Assembly (NCBI GenBank): GCA_965662725.1
Contig: CBFIIT010000001.1
Span: 62,001 to 126,000, forward strand
Direction: 5' to 3'
Source: UBA8337 sp965662725
Lineage (GTDB): Bacteria > Pseudomonadota > Alphaproteobacteria > RS24
Length of the DNA stretch: 64,000 nt
Shown: positions 62,221 through 64,000 of the stretch, one piece after another
How the letters are laid out: every line of letters begins with the position of its first letter
Position numbering within the stretch: the stretch's first letter is position 1
Position numbers and translations under genes: made by a program
The notes under the pieces: model-generated
What the model was told of the DNA's origin: nothing
Seen by the model: the letters and a program-made list of their open reading frames with translations, nothing else
Databases searched by the model: none

Positions 62221-64000
62221 TTAGCCGACCACCAAATTGACAATTCGCCCGGGGACGATAATGGTTTTTTTAATCTCTTGCCCATCAATGAATTTCTCCA
62301 CTGCCGGCTCAGCCAGCGCAATCGCTTCAATCATATCCTGATTGGCATCTGCCGGCACGGAAATTTCGGCCCGCTTTTTACCGTTTATCTGAACCGGCAG
62401 GCTCACACTATCGGCGATTAAAACGCTTTCATCCGCCAGCGGCCACGGCGCATTGGCGACCAGCCCTTTCCGGCCCAATTTTTGCCAGCCGCTTTCTGCT
62501 AAATGCGGCATCATCGGGGCCAATAATTGCGCCAAAACACCAAGCGCATACTGGCGCGTTGCATTGGCTTGCGCCCCTTCAGCTTTAAATCCGGCAATCG
62601 CATTGACCAATTCATAAAGCTTGGCAACGGCGCGATTAAAACCCAAAGCGGTTAAATCATCGCCAATACCCTTAACCGCCGCTTGCACATTTTTATAAAG
62701 CTGCAGACAGCTTTCATCTTCCGGCACGGCAAATTTTTCATTTTGCGCATCTGCACCCGCTGTCTCGAACAATCGCCAGACGCGCTGCACAAAACGCCAT
62801 GCCCCCTCGACACCATCTTGTGTCCATTGCACATCGCGCTCGGGCGGGCTGTCAGACAACATAAACCAGCGCGCCGTATCAGCCCCATAGCGGGCGATAA
62901 TATCATCCGGGTCGACGACGTTTTTCTTCGATTTGGACATTTTCTCAACCGCGCCGATTTTCACCTTAATGGTTTCATCGGCTGCCAATACGGCCTGCTT
63001 GTCACGGCGAATAATATCTGACGGGGCCAGCCAATTTCCGTCGCCATCTTGATAGGTTTCATGACAGACCATACCTTGCGTAAACAATCCGTCAAACGGC
63101 TCATCAAGACCGACATGGCCGGTTTTATGCATGGCGCGGGTAAAAAAGCGCGAATACAGCAAATGCAAAATCGCATGCTCAATGCCGCCAATATATTGAT
63201 CGACCGGCAACCAATAATCGACGGCCGCAATATCGGTCGGGCCGTCTTCAATCGGCGCGGCAAAGCGGGCGAAGTACCAGCTACTGTCAATAAAAGTGTC
63301 AAATGTATCAGTTTCGCGCTGTGCCGGTTTGCCACAAGACGGACAATCAACATGTTTCCAACTGGGGTGATGGTCGAGCGGATTGCCGGGTTTTTCAAAA
63401 CTGATATCTTCGGGCAAAGTTACCGGCAGCGCGTCGCGCGGCACCGGCACAGTGCCGCAATCATCGCACAGCACTATCGGTATCGGGCATCCCCAATAAC
63501 GTTGCCGCGAAATGCCCCAATCGCGAAGGCGAAAATTAACCCGTTTTTTGCCAAGCTTATCGGCCTCAAATTCAGCAATCAGTTTATCGCGCGCATCGGC
63601 CGGGCTCATCCCGTTCAGCGCCGCCGAATTAACCATCACCCCGTCGCCCGTATAGGCGGTATCGGTGACGGTGAAATCAGCTTCATCTTTCGGGCGCACA
63701 ACCGTGCGCACCGGCAAGTCATATTTCAACGCAAAATCCAAATCGCGCTGGTCATGCGCCGGACAGGCAAAAACTGCGCCCGTGCCATATCCCATTAAAA
63801 CAAAATTGGCGACATAGACCGGCAAATGCCAATCTTCATCCAGCGGATGATGGACAAAAAGACCGGTATCAAAACCGAGTTTTTCTCCCGCCTCAATATC
63901 CGCTTCCGAAGTGCCGCGGCGCGCGCATTCGGCCCGGAATTCAGCCAAGCTTTGATTGTCTTTGGCCAGGTCAATGGCCAGCGGATGGTCCGGTGAAATG
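62221..64000 (-). CDS. leuS: Leucyl-tRNA synthetase, 5' part outside window
   Basis: LeuS charges tRNA-Leu. The last 592 codons are visible; the N-terminus with the HIGH motif lies beyond the window edge. The visible part begins in the editing domain with ISPDHPLAIDLA and VHHPLDEDWHLPVYVANFVLMGYGTGAVFACPAHDQRD, typical of its aspartate-containing active site. KMSKS is present in AVEKMSKSKKNVVDPD. The C-terminal anticodon-binding domain and final KTIIVPGRIVNLVVG are complete. lptE follows after 52 bp. Confidence 0.97.
   Translation of the reverse strand, partial: ISPDHPLAIDLAKDNQSLAEFRAECARRGTSEADIEAGEKLGFDTGLFVHHPLDEDWHLPVYVANFVLMGYGTGAVFACPAHDQRDLDFALKYDLPVRTVVRPKDEADFTVTDTAYTGDGVMVNSAALNGMSPADARDKLIAEFEADKLGKKRVNFRLRDWGISRQRYWGCPIPIVLCDDCGTVPVPRDALPVTLPEDISFEKPGNPLDHHPSWKHVDCPSCGKPAQRETDTFDTFIDSSWYFARFAAPIEDGPTDIAAVDYWLPVDQYIGGIEHAILHLLYSRFFTRAMHKTGHVGLDEPFDGLFTQGMVCHETYQDGDGNWLAPSDIIRRDKQAVLAADETIKVKIGAVEKMSKSKKNVVDPDDIIARYGADTARWFMLSDSPPERDVQWTQDGVEGAWRFVQRVWRLFETAGADAQNEKFAVPEDESCLQLYKNVQAAVKGIGDDLTALGFNRAVAKLYELVNAIAGFKAEGAQANATRQYALGVLAQLLAPMMPHLAESGWQKLGRKGLVANAPWPLADESVLIADSVSLPVQINGKKRAEISVPADANQDMIEAIALAEPAVEKFIDGQEIKKTIIVPGRIVNLVVG

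Noticed and set aside
1..64000. tRNA, rRNA, other RNA genes, IS elements, prophage, CRISPR
   Set aside because: Gaps are nearly all under 210 bp, and I saw no T-loop consensus, no transposase or integrase frames, and no repeat-spacer arrays. A covariance-model scan could still find a small RNA in the 430-bp origin gap.

Overview
The window is a contiguous piece of an alphaproteobacterial chromosome, about half G+C and almost entirely coding. The order ppsR-like / hemE-hemJ-rho / mnmE-mnmG-rsmG-parA-parB / holA-lptE-leuS on the right, with maf-aroE-coaE-dnaQ-secB-fxsA-Tim44-smr on the left, is the conserved neighbourhood of the alphaproteobacterial replication origin. The DUF2244-nth pair, a Fur protein of the alphaproteobacterial HHDHLID type, NADP-malic enzyme with a phosphotransacetylase tail, and HemJ in place of other protoporphyrinogen oxidases agree with this. 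The lineage below class level cannot be fixed by eye. A free-living SAR116-like or Rhodospirillales-like bacterium would fit the composition and gene set, but that is a guess. I see no insertion sequences, prophage, CRISPR array, rRNA or tRNA gene. There is no sign of horizontally acquired cargo, so this is mainly core genome.

Layout: 1-17.7 kb is a long minus-strand run: lnt (3' part cut off by the window edge), corC, ybeY, phoH, miaB, plsC, fur, rimI, tsaB, a nitroreductase, a NifU-type Fe-S scaffold, a universal stress protein, trpS, murJ, glnD and mutS. 17.8-28.9 kb mixes strands: maeB, comM, an orphan 86-residue gene, gshB, yraN, rsmI, an LpoA-like lipoprotein, hemW, rdgB and rph. 29-35.7 kb is a plus-strand chaperone block (hrcA-grpE-dnaK-dnaJ) followed by dapB and gpmA. 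35.7-42.7 kb holds DUF2244, nth, an adenosine kinase-like gene, then the minus-strand series hisB-hisH-hisA-hisF-hisE-coaA, with smr upstream. 42.7-48.5 kb is Tim44-domain, fxsA, secB, dnaQ, coaE, aroE, maf and the PPDK-regulator-like kinase. The 430-bp gap at 48507-48936 is the candidate oriC. From there the right arm runs mostly on the plus strand to parB, apart from two minus-strand genes (dienelactone hydrolase and a DUF255 thioredoxin-like protein). holA, lptE and leuS (5' part cut off) return on the minus strand.

The right-hand genes link replication and segregation. Two perfect parS sites lie 7.4 and 9.5 kb from the candidate oriC, one upstream of mnmG and one inside the rsmG coding sequence, next to parA and parB. 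The candidate oriC has one consensus DnaA box abutting a one-mismatch box, and two TTAA-N9-TTAAC elements 75 bp apart. Their spacing differs from the canonical CtrA TTAA-N7-TTAA, yet a perfect CtrA-type TTAA-N7-TTAAC occurs in the rsmI/LpoA-like spacer.

The most unusual non-coding structure is in that same spacer: seven tandem units of about 13 bp. Smaller duplications with a 12-13 bp period recur in the glnD leader, the secB leader, the secB/dnaQ and parB/holA junctions, the phoH leader and inside smr. No previously undescribed multi-gene system is evident. The best candidates for novelty are the repeat array, the origin motif pair and the orphan 86-residue gene.
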